The notes beneath the pieces are model-generated. The model ran no database searches and was not told the DNA's origin. It saw only the letters and a program-made list of their open reading frames with translations. The translations under genes and the position numbers were made by a program. A stretch of DNA of 64,000 nt from Acidobacteriota bacterium (GTDB lineage Bacteria > Acidobacteriota > Polarisedimenticolia > J045). Shown one piece after another: positions 25,619 through 35,964 of this stretch (position 1 is its first letter; every line of letters begins with the position of its first letter). The stretch is taken from contig JAGOJY010000012.1 in assembly GCA_017994815.1 (NCBI GenBank), positions 1 to 64,000 of the forward strand, given 5' to 3'.

Positions 25619-26823
25619 GCGTTGCGAAGATCTCCCGCCTGTCCCTGTTCGCCGCCGGCGTGCTGCTGGCCGCCGCCTGCGCGAACGATCGTTCCGAGAA
25701 CCGCGAGACAGGCGGGCACGAACACGGTGCGGCGCACGCCGACAGCGTCCGGCTCACGCCGGAGCAGCTCGTCAACGCCAACCTGCAGGTCGTCCCCGTG
25801 CGGCGCGAACAGCCGCGACGAACGCTCGCGCTGACCGGCTCGATCGCCTACGACGAGCGGCACACGGCCCGCGTCGCCCCGCGCATCGCCGGGCGCGTGC
25901 TCCGGCTGGAGGTCGACCTCGGCGCCGCGGTGTCGCGCGGCAGCCTGCTCGCGGTGCTGGACAGCCCCGAGCTGGGCGAGGCGCAGGCCGAGTACCTCGC
26001 GCGGCTCGCCGAGCACCGGGTGGCGCACCGCGCGCTGGAGCGCGCCCGCGGCCTGGTCGAGCAGAAAGCGATCTCGCAGGGCGAGTTCCTGGAGCGCGAA
26101 GGCATGGCGCGCCGGGCCGAGGCCGCGCTCGGCTTCGCCGAGAACCGGCTGCACCTGCTCGACATGAGCGACGCCGAGATTGGCCGGCTCGGCGCGTTCG
26201 CCGAGGAAGGCCTGCCGCCGCACGGCACCGTTTCCCCGGAGCTGCGCCTGCGCTCGCCGATCGCGGGAACCGTCACGGCGGTGGAGACGTCGCCGGGGCA
26301 AGCCGTCGAGCGGCTGCAGACGCTGTTCGTCGTCTCGGACCTCTCGCGCGTCTGGGCCTGGCTCGACGCGTTCGAGAAGGACCTGGCGTGGGTCCAGCCC
26401 GGCGCGGTGGTCGAGGTCGAGGTCGAGGCGCTGCCCGGCGTCGCGCTGCGCGGCGAGGTCGACTTCATCGGCTCGATCGAGGCGCAGACGCGCGCCGCGC
26501 GCGTGCGAGCGCGGATCGCCGACCCACGGCAGCGCCTGCGGCCGGGGATGTTCGTCCGTGCGCGCGTCGACGTCCCGGAGCAAGCGCCCGCCGTACTGCT
26601 CGTCCCGCTCGAGGCGGTCCAGGAGATCGAGGGCCGCAACGTCGTCTTCCGCCAGGCCCAGGCCGGCGTGTTCGAAGCGGTCCCGGTCGGGCTCGGCCGG
26701 CGCTTCGACCGGGACGTCGCGATCGCCTCCGGCCTCGCGGAAGGCGACCCCGTGGTCGCGACCGGGGCGTTCACGCTCAAGGCCGAGGCCCTGAAGGGCG
26801 AGTTGTCGCACGAGGACCACTGA
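25615..26823 (+). CDS. czcB: RND efflux periplasmic adaptor lipoprotein (CzcB/CusB type)
   Basis: A 402-residue membrane-fusion protein. The N-terminus is a lipoprotein signal with lipobox LAAAC (C22), then a His-containing stretch HEHGAAHAD that could bind metal. Barrel-sandwich hybrid halves (RVAPRIAGRVLRLEVDLG and LRSPIAGTVTAVETSPGQAV) flank an alpha-helical hairpin (YLARLAEHRVAHRALERARG). Beta-barrel and membrane-proximal parts follow (RLRPGMFVRARVDVP, VVATGAFTLKAEALKG). Overlapping starts and stops with both neighbours (ATGA, TGATG) indicate coupled translation of a tripartite pump. Confidence 0.9.
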   Translation: MSVAKISRLSLFAAGVLLAAACANDRSENRETGGHEHGAAHADSVRLTPEQLVNANLQVVPVRREQPRRTLALTGSIAYDERHTARVAPRIAGRVLRLEVDLGAAVSRGSLLAVLDSPELGEAQAEYLARLAEHRVAHRALERARGLVEQKAISQGEFLEREGMARRAEAALGFAENRLHLLDMSDAEIGRLGAFAEEGLPPHGTVSPELRLRSPIAGTVTAVETSPGQAVERLQTLFVVSDLSRVWAWLDAFEKDLAWVQPGAVVEVEVEALPGVALRGEVDFIGSIEAQTRAARVRARIADPRQRLRPGMFVRARVDVPEQAPAVLLVPLEAVQEIEGRNVVFRQAQAGVFEAVPVGLGRRFDRDVAIASGLAEGDPVVATGAFTLKAEALKGELSHEDH

Positions 26824-29800
26824 TGATCGAGAGGCTCGTCACGTGGGCGCTCACGAACCGCCTGCTCGTCGTCTTCGGCCTCGTGCTGCTGGTCGGGGCC
26901 GGGATCAAGGCCGTGCTGGACCTGCCGCTGGACGCCGTGCCGGACGTCACGAACGACCAGGTGCAGGTGCTGACGGTCTCGCCGGGCCTCGGCACGCTGG
27001 AGGTCGAGCGCTTCATCACCTTCCCGGTCGAGTCGGCGCTGAGCGGCATCCCCGAGATCGTCGAGATCCGCTCGCAGTCGAAGTTCGGCCTGTCGGCGGT
27101 CACGGTCGTCTTCGCCGAGGGCACGGACATCTACTGGGCCCGCCAGCAGGTCTCGGAACGACTGGCGACGGCGCGCGAGATGATCCCCGAAGGCTACGGC
27201 TCGCCGGAGCTCGGCCCGATCAGCACCGGGCTGGGCGAGATCTACCAGTTCGAGGTGCGCGGCGAGCCGTCGTGCCCGACCGCGCAGGACAGCGAGGCCT
27301 GCTGGACGCCGATGGAGCTGCGCACGCTCCTGGACTGGGAGATCGCCTACCGGCTGCGCTCGGTGCCGGGCGTCGTCGAGGTCAACACGTTCGGGGGCGA
27401 GGCCAAGCGCTACGAGGTCCGCGTCCGTCCCGACCGTCTCGTCGCCTACGGGCTCGGGCTGGAGGACGTCTTTACCGCCCTCGAGCGCAACAACCGCGCC
27501 ACCGGCGGCGGCTACATCGAGCACCGGCGCGAGCAGCGGATCATCCGCGGCGAGGCGCTGGTCACCGGGTTGGAGGACATCCGCAACATCGTCATCCGAA
27601 CCGAGCGCAACGAGGGCACGCCGGTCACGATCGGCATGGTGGGCGAGGTCGGGCTGGGCGCCGTGACGCGGCAGGGGATCGTCACGCGCGACGGCCGGGG
27701 CGAAGCCGTGCTCGGCATCGTCATGATGCTCAAGGACGAAAACTCCCGCGCGGTCTCGGCGCGCGTCGATCAGGCGGTGGCCGAGATCGCGGGTTCGCTG
27801 CCGCAGGGCGTGCGCATCGACACGTTCTACGATCGCAGCGAACTCGTCCAGCGCACGGTCGGCACGGTGGAGAAAAACCTGGTCGAAGGCGGCGCGCTGG
27901 TGGTGCTCGTGCTGTTGCTGCTGCTGGGCAACGTGCGGGCCGGCCTGATCGTCGCGGCGGCGATCCCGCTCTCGATGCTGGCGGCATTCGTGCTGATGAA
28001 CCGCTTCGGCATCTCCGGCAACCTGATGAGCCTGGGCGCGATCGACTTCGGCCTGATCGTCGACGGCTCCGTGGTGATGGTCGAGAACATCCTGCGGCGG
28101 CTGGAGCGCCGCGAACCGAGCGACTCGCGCATGGCGATCGTGCGCTCGGCGGCGTTGGAGGTCGCGCGGCCGGTCGCCTTCGCGGTCGGGATCATCATCG
28201 TGGTCTACCTGCCCGTGCTCACGTTGACCGGCTACGAGGGCAAGATGTTCCGGCCGATGGCGTTCACGGTGGTCTTCGCGCTCCTCGGCTCGCTGCTCCT
28301 GGCGCTGGTGGCGATGCCGGTTTTGGCCAGCTTCTTCCTCGGGCGCAAGGCGGTCGCCCACGAGACCTGGCTGATGCGCGCGATCGAGCGCGGCTACCGA
28401 CCCCTGCTCGCCCGCGCGCAGGCCCGGCCGCTTTTCGTCGTGCTCGCGGCGGGACTGCCGCTCCTCGGGTCGCTGCTGCTGCTGTTCACCCTCGGGTCGG
28501 AGTTCCTCCCGCGGCTCGACGAAGGCTCGATCGCGATCTCCGCGCTGCGCCTGCCTTCCGCGTCGCTGGGCCAGGTCGTCGCCGACACGGGGCTGATCGA
28601 GCGCACGCTCCTCGAGCGCTTCCCGGACGAGGTCGCGACGGTCGTGTCCAAAACCGGCCGCGCGGAGATCGCGACGGACCCGATGGGGCTCGACCACTCC
28701 GACGTGTTCGTGATGCTCAAGCCCCGGCGGGGCTGGACCAGGGCCCGCGACAAGGCCGAACTGGTCGAGCGGATGCAGGCCGCGCTGTCGGCGTCGGTCC
28801 CGGGGATGGGGTTCTCGTTCTCGCAGCCGATCGAGCTGCGCGTGCAGGAACTGATCGCGGGCGTCCGCTCCGACATCGCGGTCAAGATCTTCGGCGACGA
28901 CCTCGAGCGGCTGGCCGGTCTCGGCAACCAAGTGGCCCAGGTCCTCAACGGCGTGCGCGGTGCCGAGGACGTCAAGGTCGAGCCGGTCCACGGCCTGCCG
29001 CACATCACCATCCGCGTCGACCGACCGCGCGCCGCGCGCTACGGCGTGGACGGGGAGGACGTGCTCGACGTGGTCGAGGCTGCGCGCGCCGGCCGCAACG
29101 CCGGGGTGGTGATCGAGGGCCAGCCGCGCTTCCCGCTGGCGGTGACGCTGGCGACGAGCGCGATCGAGACCGAGCAGGACCTGCTGTCCTTGCCGGTGGC
29201 GAGCCGCAACGGCTACCTCGTCCCGCTCGGCCAGGTCGCCACGGTCGAGACCAGCGAGAGCGCCAACCAGATCTCGCGCGAGGCGATCAGCCGCCGGATC
29301 ACGGTCGACGCCAACGTGCGCGGCCGTGATCTCGGCTCGTTCATCGACGAAGCGCAGACCGCGATCGCGGCGCAGGTGTCGTTGCCGGCCGGCTACCACA
29401 TCACCTGGGGCGGGCAGTTCGAGAACCTGCGCCGCGCGACCGCTCGCCTGGCCGTGGTCGTCCCGCTCGCGCTGAGCCTGATTTTCCTGCTCTTGTACCT
29501 GAGCTTCGGCTCGCTGCGGCTGGCCGCCCTGATCTACGTCAACGTCCCGCTGGCCGTGATCGGCGGGATCCTGGCGCTCGCGGTGCGCGGCATGCCGCTC
29601 TCGATCTCGGCCGGGGTCGGGTTCATCGCCCTGTTCGGCGTGGCCGTGCTGAACGGCGTGGTGATGGTCGCGCACATCCAGAACCTGCGCGGAGAAGGGC
29701 TGCCGCCCCGGGAAGCCGCCCACCGCGGCGCGATCGACCGCCTGCGGCCGGTGCTGATGACGGCACTCGTCGCGAGCCTCGGCTTCGTGCCGATGGCGCT

Positions 29801-29924
29801 GGCCACCTCGGCCGGCGCCGAGGTGCAGCGCCCGCTCGCCACGGTCGTGATCGGCGGGCTGGTCAGCTCGACGCTGTTGACCCTGCTGGTGCTGCCGAGC
29901 ATCTATCACTGGTTCTACGAGTAG
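26823..29924 (+). CDS. czcA: Heavy-metal RND efflux permease (CzcA type)
   Basis: A 1033-residue inner-membrane proton/metal antiporter. Twelve helices in two halves with large periplasmic loops. Transmembrane helix 4 carries DFGLIVDGSVVMVEN with D408, D414 and E421, the signature of the CzcA (divalent Co/Zn/Cd/Ni) branch, as opposed to the Cu/Ag branch. Other family phrases: LPLDAVPDVTNDQVQVLT at the N-terminus, TLGSEFLPRLDEGSIAI before the second periplasmic domain, and SAGVGFIALFGVAVLNGVVM. An insert around residues 155-165 (PSCPTAQDSEACWTP) contains two Cys, which is unusual and could be a local metal or disulfide feature. Last gene of the operon. Confidence 0.92.
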   Translation: MIERLVTWALTNRLLVVFGLVLLVGAGIKAVLDLPLDAVPDVTNDQVQVLTVSPGLGTLEVERFITFPVESALSGIPEIVEIRSQSKFGLSAVTVVFAEGTDIYWARQQVSERLATAREMIPEGYGSPELGPISTGLGEIYQFEVRGEPSCPTAQDSEACWTPMELRTLLDWEIAYRLRSVPGVVEVNTFGGEAKRYEVRVRPDRLVAYGLGLEDVFTALERNNRATGGGYIEHRREQRIIRGEALVTGLEDIRNIVIRTERNEGTPVTIGMVGEVGLGAVTRQGIVTRDGRGEAVLGIVMMLKDENSRAVSARVDQAVAEIAGSLPQGVRIDTFYDRSELVQRTVGTVEKNLVEGGALVVLVLLLLLGNVRAGLIVAAAIPLSMLAAFVLMNRFGISGNLMSLGAIDFGLIVDGSVVMVENILRRLERREPSDSRMAIVRSAALEVARPVAFAVGIIIVVYLPVLTLTGYEGKMFRPMAFTVVFALLGSLLLALVAMPVLASFFLGRKAVAHETWLMRAIERGYRPLLARAQARPLFVVLAAGLPLLGSLLLLFTLGSEFLPRLDEGSIAISALRLPSASLGQVVADTGLIERTLLERFPDEVATVVSKTGRAEIATDPMGLDHSDVFVMLKPRRGWTRARDKAELVERMQAALSASVPGMGFSFSQPIELRVQELIAGVRSDIAVKIFGDDLERLAGLGNQVAQVLNGVRGAEDVKVEPVHGLPHITIRVDRPRAARYGVDGEDVLDVVEAARAGRNAGVVIEGQPRFPLAVTLATSAIETEQDLLSLPVASRNGYLVPLGQVATVETSESANQISREAISRRITVDANVRGRDLGSFIDEAQTAIAAQVSLPAGYHITWGGQFENLRRATARLAVVVPLALSLIFLLLYLSFGSLRLAALIYVNVPLAVIGGILALAVRGMPLSISAGVGFIALFGVAVLNGVVMVAHIQNLRGEGLPPREAAHRGAIDRLRPVLMTALVASLGFVPMALATSAGAEVQRPLATVVIGGLVSSTLLTLLVLPSIYHWFYE

Positions 29925-29996
29925 CGTCCCGCCGTTGTCGATGTATATTCGGCGCGCCCGACGTGTGAACACGCCGTAAATCCACGAGGGACTTCA

Positions 29997-31658
29997 GTGT
30001 TGCGCAAGTTGACCGCCGTCGGGCGGGCTGGGTTCGCCGCCGCTCTAACGACAATTTCAGGTTTGGCGGCATTCGCCGGTGGTTCGCTCGGGCTGCCGGT
30101 CACCGACGCCTGGGGCGACCCGATCGACGTGGGACTGCTCGTCCTCGGGCACAGCACGAGCGTGCGCGGCGACTGGCCGGACAAGTTCGCGCGGACGCTG
30201 AACCAAGACCCGCTCGACGGGCGCAACTACGTCGTGCTGCGCGCGACCACCGGCGGTGACGGCGGGTTCCTCTGGTCGCAACTCCAGTTCAAGGCGAGCG
30301 ACCCGCAGTACGCCCGCGTCAAAGGCTCGGAGATCGGGCAGTCGTGCCAGGACAACTCGGGGACGCGCTGGTCCTGTCGCCGCCTGCGGCTGCAGCGGGC
30401 CCTGACCGGGCGCGAGCCGGCGCCCCCCGAGTGCGCGCCGCCGGCCAACGGCTGCGTGCCCACGACCATCGGGCTGTGCGTGTGGCACGACAAGGGGCAG
30501 CGCTTCGAGGAGCCGAACGCCAGCTTCAAGTCGTGCTGGGACCGCATGGACGTGCGGCTCGCGCTGATCCAGGACACGACCAACCGCAGCTGGCCGGTGG
30601 ACGACAACACGCGCGACGGGTTCATCGGGACGACCGACTACTTCCTGGCCTCGGACATCAACGCGATGGGCCGGCCCTGCCCGGTCGGCAGCGGCACGAT
30701 CGGCCTGTGGATCGACTGGGACTGCGACGGCGCGCTGGGCGCGGCCGATGCGTCGGCGGGCCGCTACGCCGATTGGCTGCAGCGGCTGACCGGCGACCTC
30801 CTCGACGGCTTCGGCCCGGACGGCGTGGACCACGTCTTCCTGACCCACAAGCCGATCGAAATGGAAGGTTGCCAGTACTACCCCGGTGAGCCGTGCAGCC
30901 GGCACGGGCTGCGCACGCCCACCCCGGCGCGCCCGTTCGATCACTACTACCTGCCGCCGGTGTACTGGGAACTGCGCTCGTTCGAGGACTTGTTTTCGCG
31001 GCCGAACCTCGACCCGCGCGTCCACTGGGCGACGCCGCTCGACCACGGGCTGATGTGGGATCGCAGCGCGAGGTGCTACGAAGACGGCATCGGCGCGTCG
31101 GACTGGACGATCCCGCTCTCGGCCGGCCGGCCGTCGACGATCGCGGCCGACGACACGGAGAACGATGGGCTCAACGCCGAAACCGTCGGCTGCCTGAGCG
31201 CGGACCACATCCACCACAACGAGAACGGCGGCTGGATGATGGCCGACGCCTGGTACGAGGGGATGCGGCCGTACCTGTCGGACCTCGGGGGCGCGCCCTC
31301 CGAGGCGTCCGGGGGCGGGACCCGGAACTCGCCGCTGCGGGTGACCGGGTACGACCCTGCGACCGGTCTTCTGGATGTCAGCTACGGGCCGGCCTGCGGC
31401 GCGATCGACCACGCCGTGCACGCCGGGCCGCTGGCGAACGTCTCCGCCTACGCGTACGACCGCAGCACGTGCGAGCTGGGAAGCGGCGGGCAGGCGCAGG
31501 TCGACGTCGGACCGGGCAACCGTTTCTTCGTCCTCGGCGGACGCGACGGGTACGCCGAGGGATCGCTGGGCGCGGATTCGCGGGGCGTGGAGCGGCCCGC
31601 GCCGGCGCCGGGCGGGCCGTGTTACCTGCCGCAGCGCCTCGGCGGCAGCTGCCCGTGA
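29997..31658 (+). CDS. Secreted protein, SGNH-hydrolase-like, with C-terminal LDV/DG module
   Basis: A 553-residue exported protein, GTG start with GAGGG 6 bases upstream. After the signal peptide, DVGLLVLGHSTSVRGDW resembles SGNH block I (GHS instead of GDS), and LSADHIHHNENGGWMMAD resembles the DxxH of block V, so a lipase/esterase-like fold is possible but unproven. WIDWDCDGALGAADAS looks like a dockerin/Ca-binding loop. The last ~110 residues (TGLLDVSYGPACG ... HAGPLANVSAY ... VLGGRDGYAEGSLG) match the C-terminal module of the M28 peptidase at 54037-57771. Its stop overlaps the next gene (GTGA). Confidence 0.65.
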   Translation: MLRKLTAVGRAGFAAALTTISGLAAFAGGSLGLPVTDAWGDPIDVGLLVLGHSTSVRGDWPDKFARTLNQDPLDGRNYVVLRATTGGDGGFLWSQLQFKASDPQYARVKGSEIGQSCQDNSGTRWSCRRLRLQRALTGREPAPPECAPPANGCVPTTIGLCVWHDKGQRFEEPNASFKSCWDRMDVRLALIQDTTNRSWPVDDNTRDGFIGTTDYFLASDINAMGRPCPVGSGTIGLWIDWDCDGALGAADASAGRYADWLQRLTGDLLDGFGPDGVDHVFLTHKPIEMEGCQYYPGEPCSRHGLRTPTPARPFDHYYLPPVYWELRSFEDLFSRPNLDPRVHWATPLDHGLMWDRSARCYEDGIGASDWTIPLSAGRPSTIAADDTENDGLNAETVGCLSADHIHHNENGGWMMADAWYEGMRPYLSDLGGAPSEASGGGTRNSPLRVTGYDPATGLLDVSYGPACGAIDHAVHAGPLANVSAYAYDRSTCELGSGGQAQVDVGPGNRFFVLGGRDGYAEGSLGADSRGVERPAPAPGGPCYLPQRLGGSCP

Positions 31659-32163
31659 AACGCTTCGCGGCGTTCCTGCGGGGCGTCAGCCCGATGAATG
31701 CCAGCATGGCGGAGCTGCGGCGCGCGTTCGAGGCCGCCGGGTTCGAGGACGTGCGGACGGTGCTCGCGAGCGGCAACGTGCTGTTCAGCGCGCCCGCGGC
31801 CGCGACCGCCGCGCTCGAGGGCAAGGCCGAGGCGGCGATGGACGCGCACCTCGGGCGCGCCTTCCCGGCCATCGTCCGGTCCGTCGACGCGCTGCGGGAG
31901 ATCGTCGCGTCCGACCCCTACGCGCCGTTCCGGCTGAAGCCCGGGGCCAAGCGCGTGGTCACCTTCCTGCACGGGAAGCCCAAGTCGAGGATCGCGCTCC
32001 CGGTCGAGCTGGACGGCGCACGGATCCTGGCCCTGCACGGGCTGGAAGCGTTCAGCGCCTACGAGCGCAACCCGAAGGGGCCGGTCTTCATGACGCTGAT
32101 CGAGAAGACCTTCGGCAAGGACGTGACGACGCGCACCTGGGAAACGCTGCTGAAGGTCGCGAA

Positions 32164-32167
<4 letters not shown>
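31655..32167 (+). CDS. DUF1697 family protein
   Basis: A 170-residue soluble protein of the DUF1697 family: FAAFLRGVSPMNASMAELRR at the N-terminus, EDVRTVLASGNVLFSA, and near the C-terminus TLIEKTFGKDVTTRTWETL. The family folds as a small alpha/beta domain of unknown function, often in operons with regulators. GTG start inside the stop of the secreted-protein gene, and its own stop overlaps the sigma-54 activator GTG, so it sits in a fully coupled three-gene unit. Homologues usually begin xYVALLRGINVGGKN; here the loop is changed to RGVSPMN. Confidence 0.88.
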
Positions 32168-34098
<1,931 letters not shown>

Positions 34099-34127
34099 TC
34101 TCCCGCGCTCGCGGGCCGCGCTCCCGG

Positions 34128-34150
34128 AATCCCGGGATTTCCCGGGATTT
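34128..34150. promoter_or_regulatory. Candidate enhancer-binding sites: palindrome and direct repeat
   Basis: AATCCCGGGATT is a perfect 12-bp palindrome (34128-34139), and CCCGGGATTT occurs twice in tandem (34131-34140, 34141-34150). The block lies about 75-95 bases upstream of the sigma-54-like promoter and just downstream of the activator gene, the normal distance for an upstream activating sequence. Confidence 0.5.
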
Positions 34151-34220
34151 CGTGAGTTCCGCGCGCGAGCGGGCGCGGGCAACTCCTTTCGCGACGCGCA
34201 CTTCGCCTGCCGGCCCGGCG

Positions 34221-34236
34221 TGGCACGCGTGTTGAA
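34221..34236 (+). promoter_or_regulatory. Sigma-54 (-24/-12) promoter candidate for the OsmC gene
   Basis: TGGCACGCGTGTTGAA: the -24 half is a perfect TGGCACG, the spacer is right, and the -12 half TTGAA differs from TTGCA by one base. The predicted start is near 34247, about 60 bases before the OsmC ATG. Confidence 0.6.
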
Positions 34237-34305
34237 ACAAGGCCACGCGCGACGGCGCAATCGGGCGCCGCGGCAACCGAAATGCCACGACGAAAGGAGG
34301 ACACG

Positions 34306-34875
34306 ATGCAGACCGACACGACCAAGATGATGAACGGCCTGGACACCGAGCGGATGACCGAGACGATCGCCGTGATCCAGGGGCAGCCGGCGCTCGCGCG
34401 GTTCCAGTTCCGCGCGCGCAACCGCTGGATCGACGGCGGCGAGAACCGCTCGACGATCCAGGACTTCTACGGCGCGGGGCAGGAGGACGACTCGCGCGCG
34501 GCCCCCTGGACCTTCACCAACGGCGAGCCTCCGGTCCTGCTCGGCCGCAACGAGGGGGCGAACCCGGTCGAGTTCCTGCTGCACGCGCTGGCCGGGTGCG
34601 TCACGACGACGTTCGTGCTCCACGCCGCCGCGCGCGGGATCCGGATCCTGGAACTCTCGACCGAACTCGACGGCGACATCGACGTGCGCGGCGTGCTCGG
34701 GCTGGACGAGGCGATCTTCCCCGGGTACGAGGAGATCCGGATCCGGATGCGGGTCAAGGCCGACTGCAGCGACGAGGAGTTGGCGGACCTGCTGGCGTAC
34801 GCGCAGGCCCATTCGCCCGTCTGCAGCACCATTTGTCGGCCGGTCCCGGTCCGCGTGAGCCGCATCGAGGAGTGA
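34306..34875 (+). CDS. OsmC family protein (thiol peroxidase-like)
   Basis: A 189-residue OsmC/Ohr-superfamily protein. The first catalytic Cys is in LLHALAGCVTTTFVLHAAARG and the second in AHSPVCSTICRPVPV, arranged as in OsmC/YhfA-type peroxidases that reduce organic hydroperoxides. An N-terminal ~35-residue extension precedes the fold. There is an ideal ribosome site (AAAGGAGG, 5 bases from the ATG), so high expression is expected once transcribed. A sigma-54-like promoter upstream and the adjacent sigma-54 activator suggest inducible control. Followed by a GC-rich hairpin, so it is probably monocistronic. Confidence 0.92.
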   Translation: MQTDTTKMMNGLDTERMTETIAVIQGQPALARFQFRARNRWIDGGENRSTIQDFYGAGQEDDSRAAPWTFTNGEPPVLLGRNEGANPVEFLLHALAGCVTTTFVLHAAARGIRILELSTELDGDIDVRGVLGLDEAIFPGYEEIRIRMRVKADCSDEELADLLAYAQAHSPVCSTICRPVPVRVSRIEE

Positions 34876-34894
34876 GCCCCGCGCCCTGCCTTCC

Positions 34895-34921
34895 CGCCCC
34901 CGGCGGCCCGCGCCGGGGGCG
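34895..34921 (+). terminator. GC-rich hairpin after the OsmC gene
   Basis: CGCCCCCGGC / GCCGGGGGCG, 10 perfect pairs with a 7-base loop, 19 bases past the OsmC stop. No U-run follows. Confidence 0.55.
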
Positions 34922-35067
34922 ACGGCACTTACCGGTTCGGCAGGCCGGCTCCGCGAAAGAGATTTGCGCCGCATGTCGATCGGGCGCGTCATCGTTCGTC
35001 GTCCAGGTGAGGGCACGACACGCGGCGCCGCCCGGGCACCGCGCGAGACCAGGAAGGACGATCGACG

Positions 35068-35508
35068 ATGCGCGTGATGGTGATCGTGAAGGCGAGCAAG
35101 GCTTCGGAAACCGGAGTCATGCCGAGCGAGGAGTTGCTGGAAGCGATGGGCAACTTCAACGAGGAACTGGTCAAGGCCGGGATCGTGCTGGCCGCGGAGG
35201 GGCTCCACCCGACCTCGAAGGGCGTCCGCGTCCGGTTCTCGGGGAAGAAGCGGACCGTCATCGACGGGCCGTTCTCCGAGACCAAGGAGCTGATCGCCGG
35301 CTTCTGGCTGTGGCAGGTCAAGTCGATGGACGAGGCGATCGAGTGGGTCAAGCGTTGCCCGAACCCGCACGCGGACGACTCCGAGATCGAGATCCGACCG
35401 GTGTTCGAGGCCGCGGACTTCGGCGAGGAGTTCACGCCCGAGCTGCGCGAGCAGGAGGAGCGCCAGCGCGCGCGGATCGCGGAACTCAACCGGGAAGCCC
35501 GGCCCTAG
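35068..35508 (+). CDS. YCII-related (DGPF) protein, first copy
   Basis: A 146-residue DGPF/YCII-domain protein: MRVMVIVKASKASETG, AEGLHPTSKGVRVRFSG, the signature DGPFSETKELIAGFW and a SMDEAIEWVKRCPNP segment. These dimeric ferredoxin-like alpha/beta proteins of unknown chemistry are the standard partners of ECF42 sigma factors. It is separated by 24 bases from a second, shorter DGPF gene, which in turn overlaps the sigma factor, so the three form one operon. Confidence 0.9.
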   Translation: MRVMVIVKASKASETGVMPSEELLEAMGNFNEELVKAGIVLAAEGLHPTSKGVRVRFSGKKRTVIDGPFSETKELIAGFWLWQVKSMDEAIEWVKRCPNPHADDSEIEIRPVFEAADFGEEFTPELREQEERQRARIAELNREARP

Positions 35509-35532
35509 CCGGCGCCACGAGGAGAGAGGGCG

Positions 35533-35964
35533 ATGCGATTCATGATGCTGGTCATTCCCAAGGGATACGAGAAGGCGCCCCCGGGGACGGTTCCCGACGA
35601 TCCGCGGCTGGTGGCCCGGATGATGGAATACAACGAGTCGCTGCGGAAGGCCGGCGTGCTGGTGGCGCTGGACGGCCTGCACCCGCCTTCGATGGGCGCC
35701 CGCGTCTCGTTCCCCGGGGGCAAGGCCACGGTGCACGACGGGCCGTTCACCGAGGCCAAGGAGGTCGTCGGCGGCTACTGGATCATCGACGTGGACTCGC
35801 TGCAGGACGCGATCGCCTGGGCCTCGCGCTGCCCGATGTGCGACGACGAGCTGATCGAGATCCGCCGGGTGATGGAGCTGTCCGATTTCCCGGCCGACGT
35901 GCAGGAAGTCGCGCGGGCGTACCCGGACATGCAAGAGCACCACCGGGCGCTCCCGCGCACGTGA
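35533..35964 (+). CDS. YCII-related (DGPF) protein, second copy
   Basis: A 143-residue paralogue of the preceding protein: MRFMMLVIPKGYEKAPPGT, LDGLHPPSMGARVSFPG, HDGPFTEAKEVVGGYWI, SLQDAIAWASRCPMCDDE. GGAGAG lies upstream of the ATG. Its stop overlaps the ECF sigma factor start (TGATG), indicating translational coupling. Two DGPF proteins in a row may act as a heterodimer or respond to different signals. Confidence 0.9.
   Translation: MRFMMLVIPKGYEKAPPGTVPDDPRLVARMMEYNESLRKAGVLVALDGLHPPSMGARVSFPGGKATVHDGPFTEAKEVVGGYWIIDVDSLQDAIAWASRCPMCDDELIEIRRVMELSDFPADVQEVARAYPDMQEHHRALPRT

Noticed and set aside
25848..29972. 1374-residue open frame antisense to the metal-efflux operon
   Set aside because: It is a shadow of GC-rich codons: composition is Arg/His/Gln/Asp repeats with no domain, and the opposite strand encodes well-conserved CzcB and CzcA.
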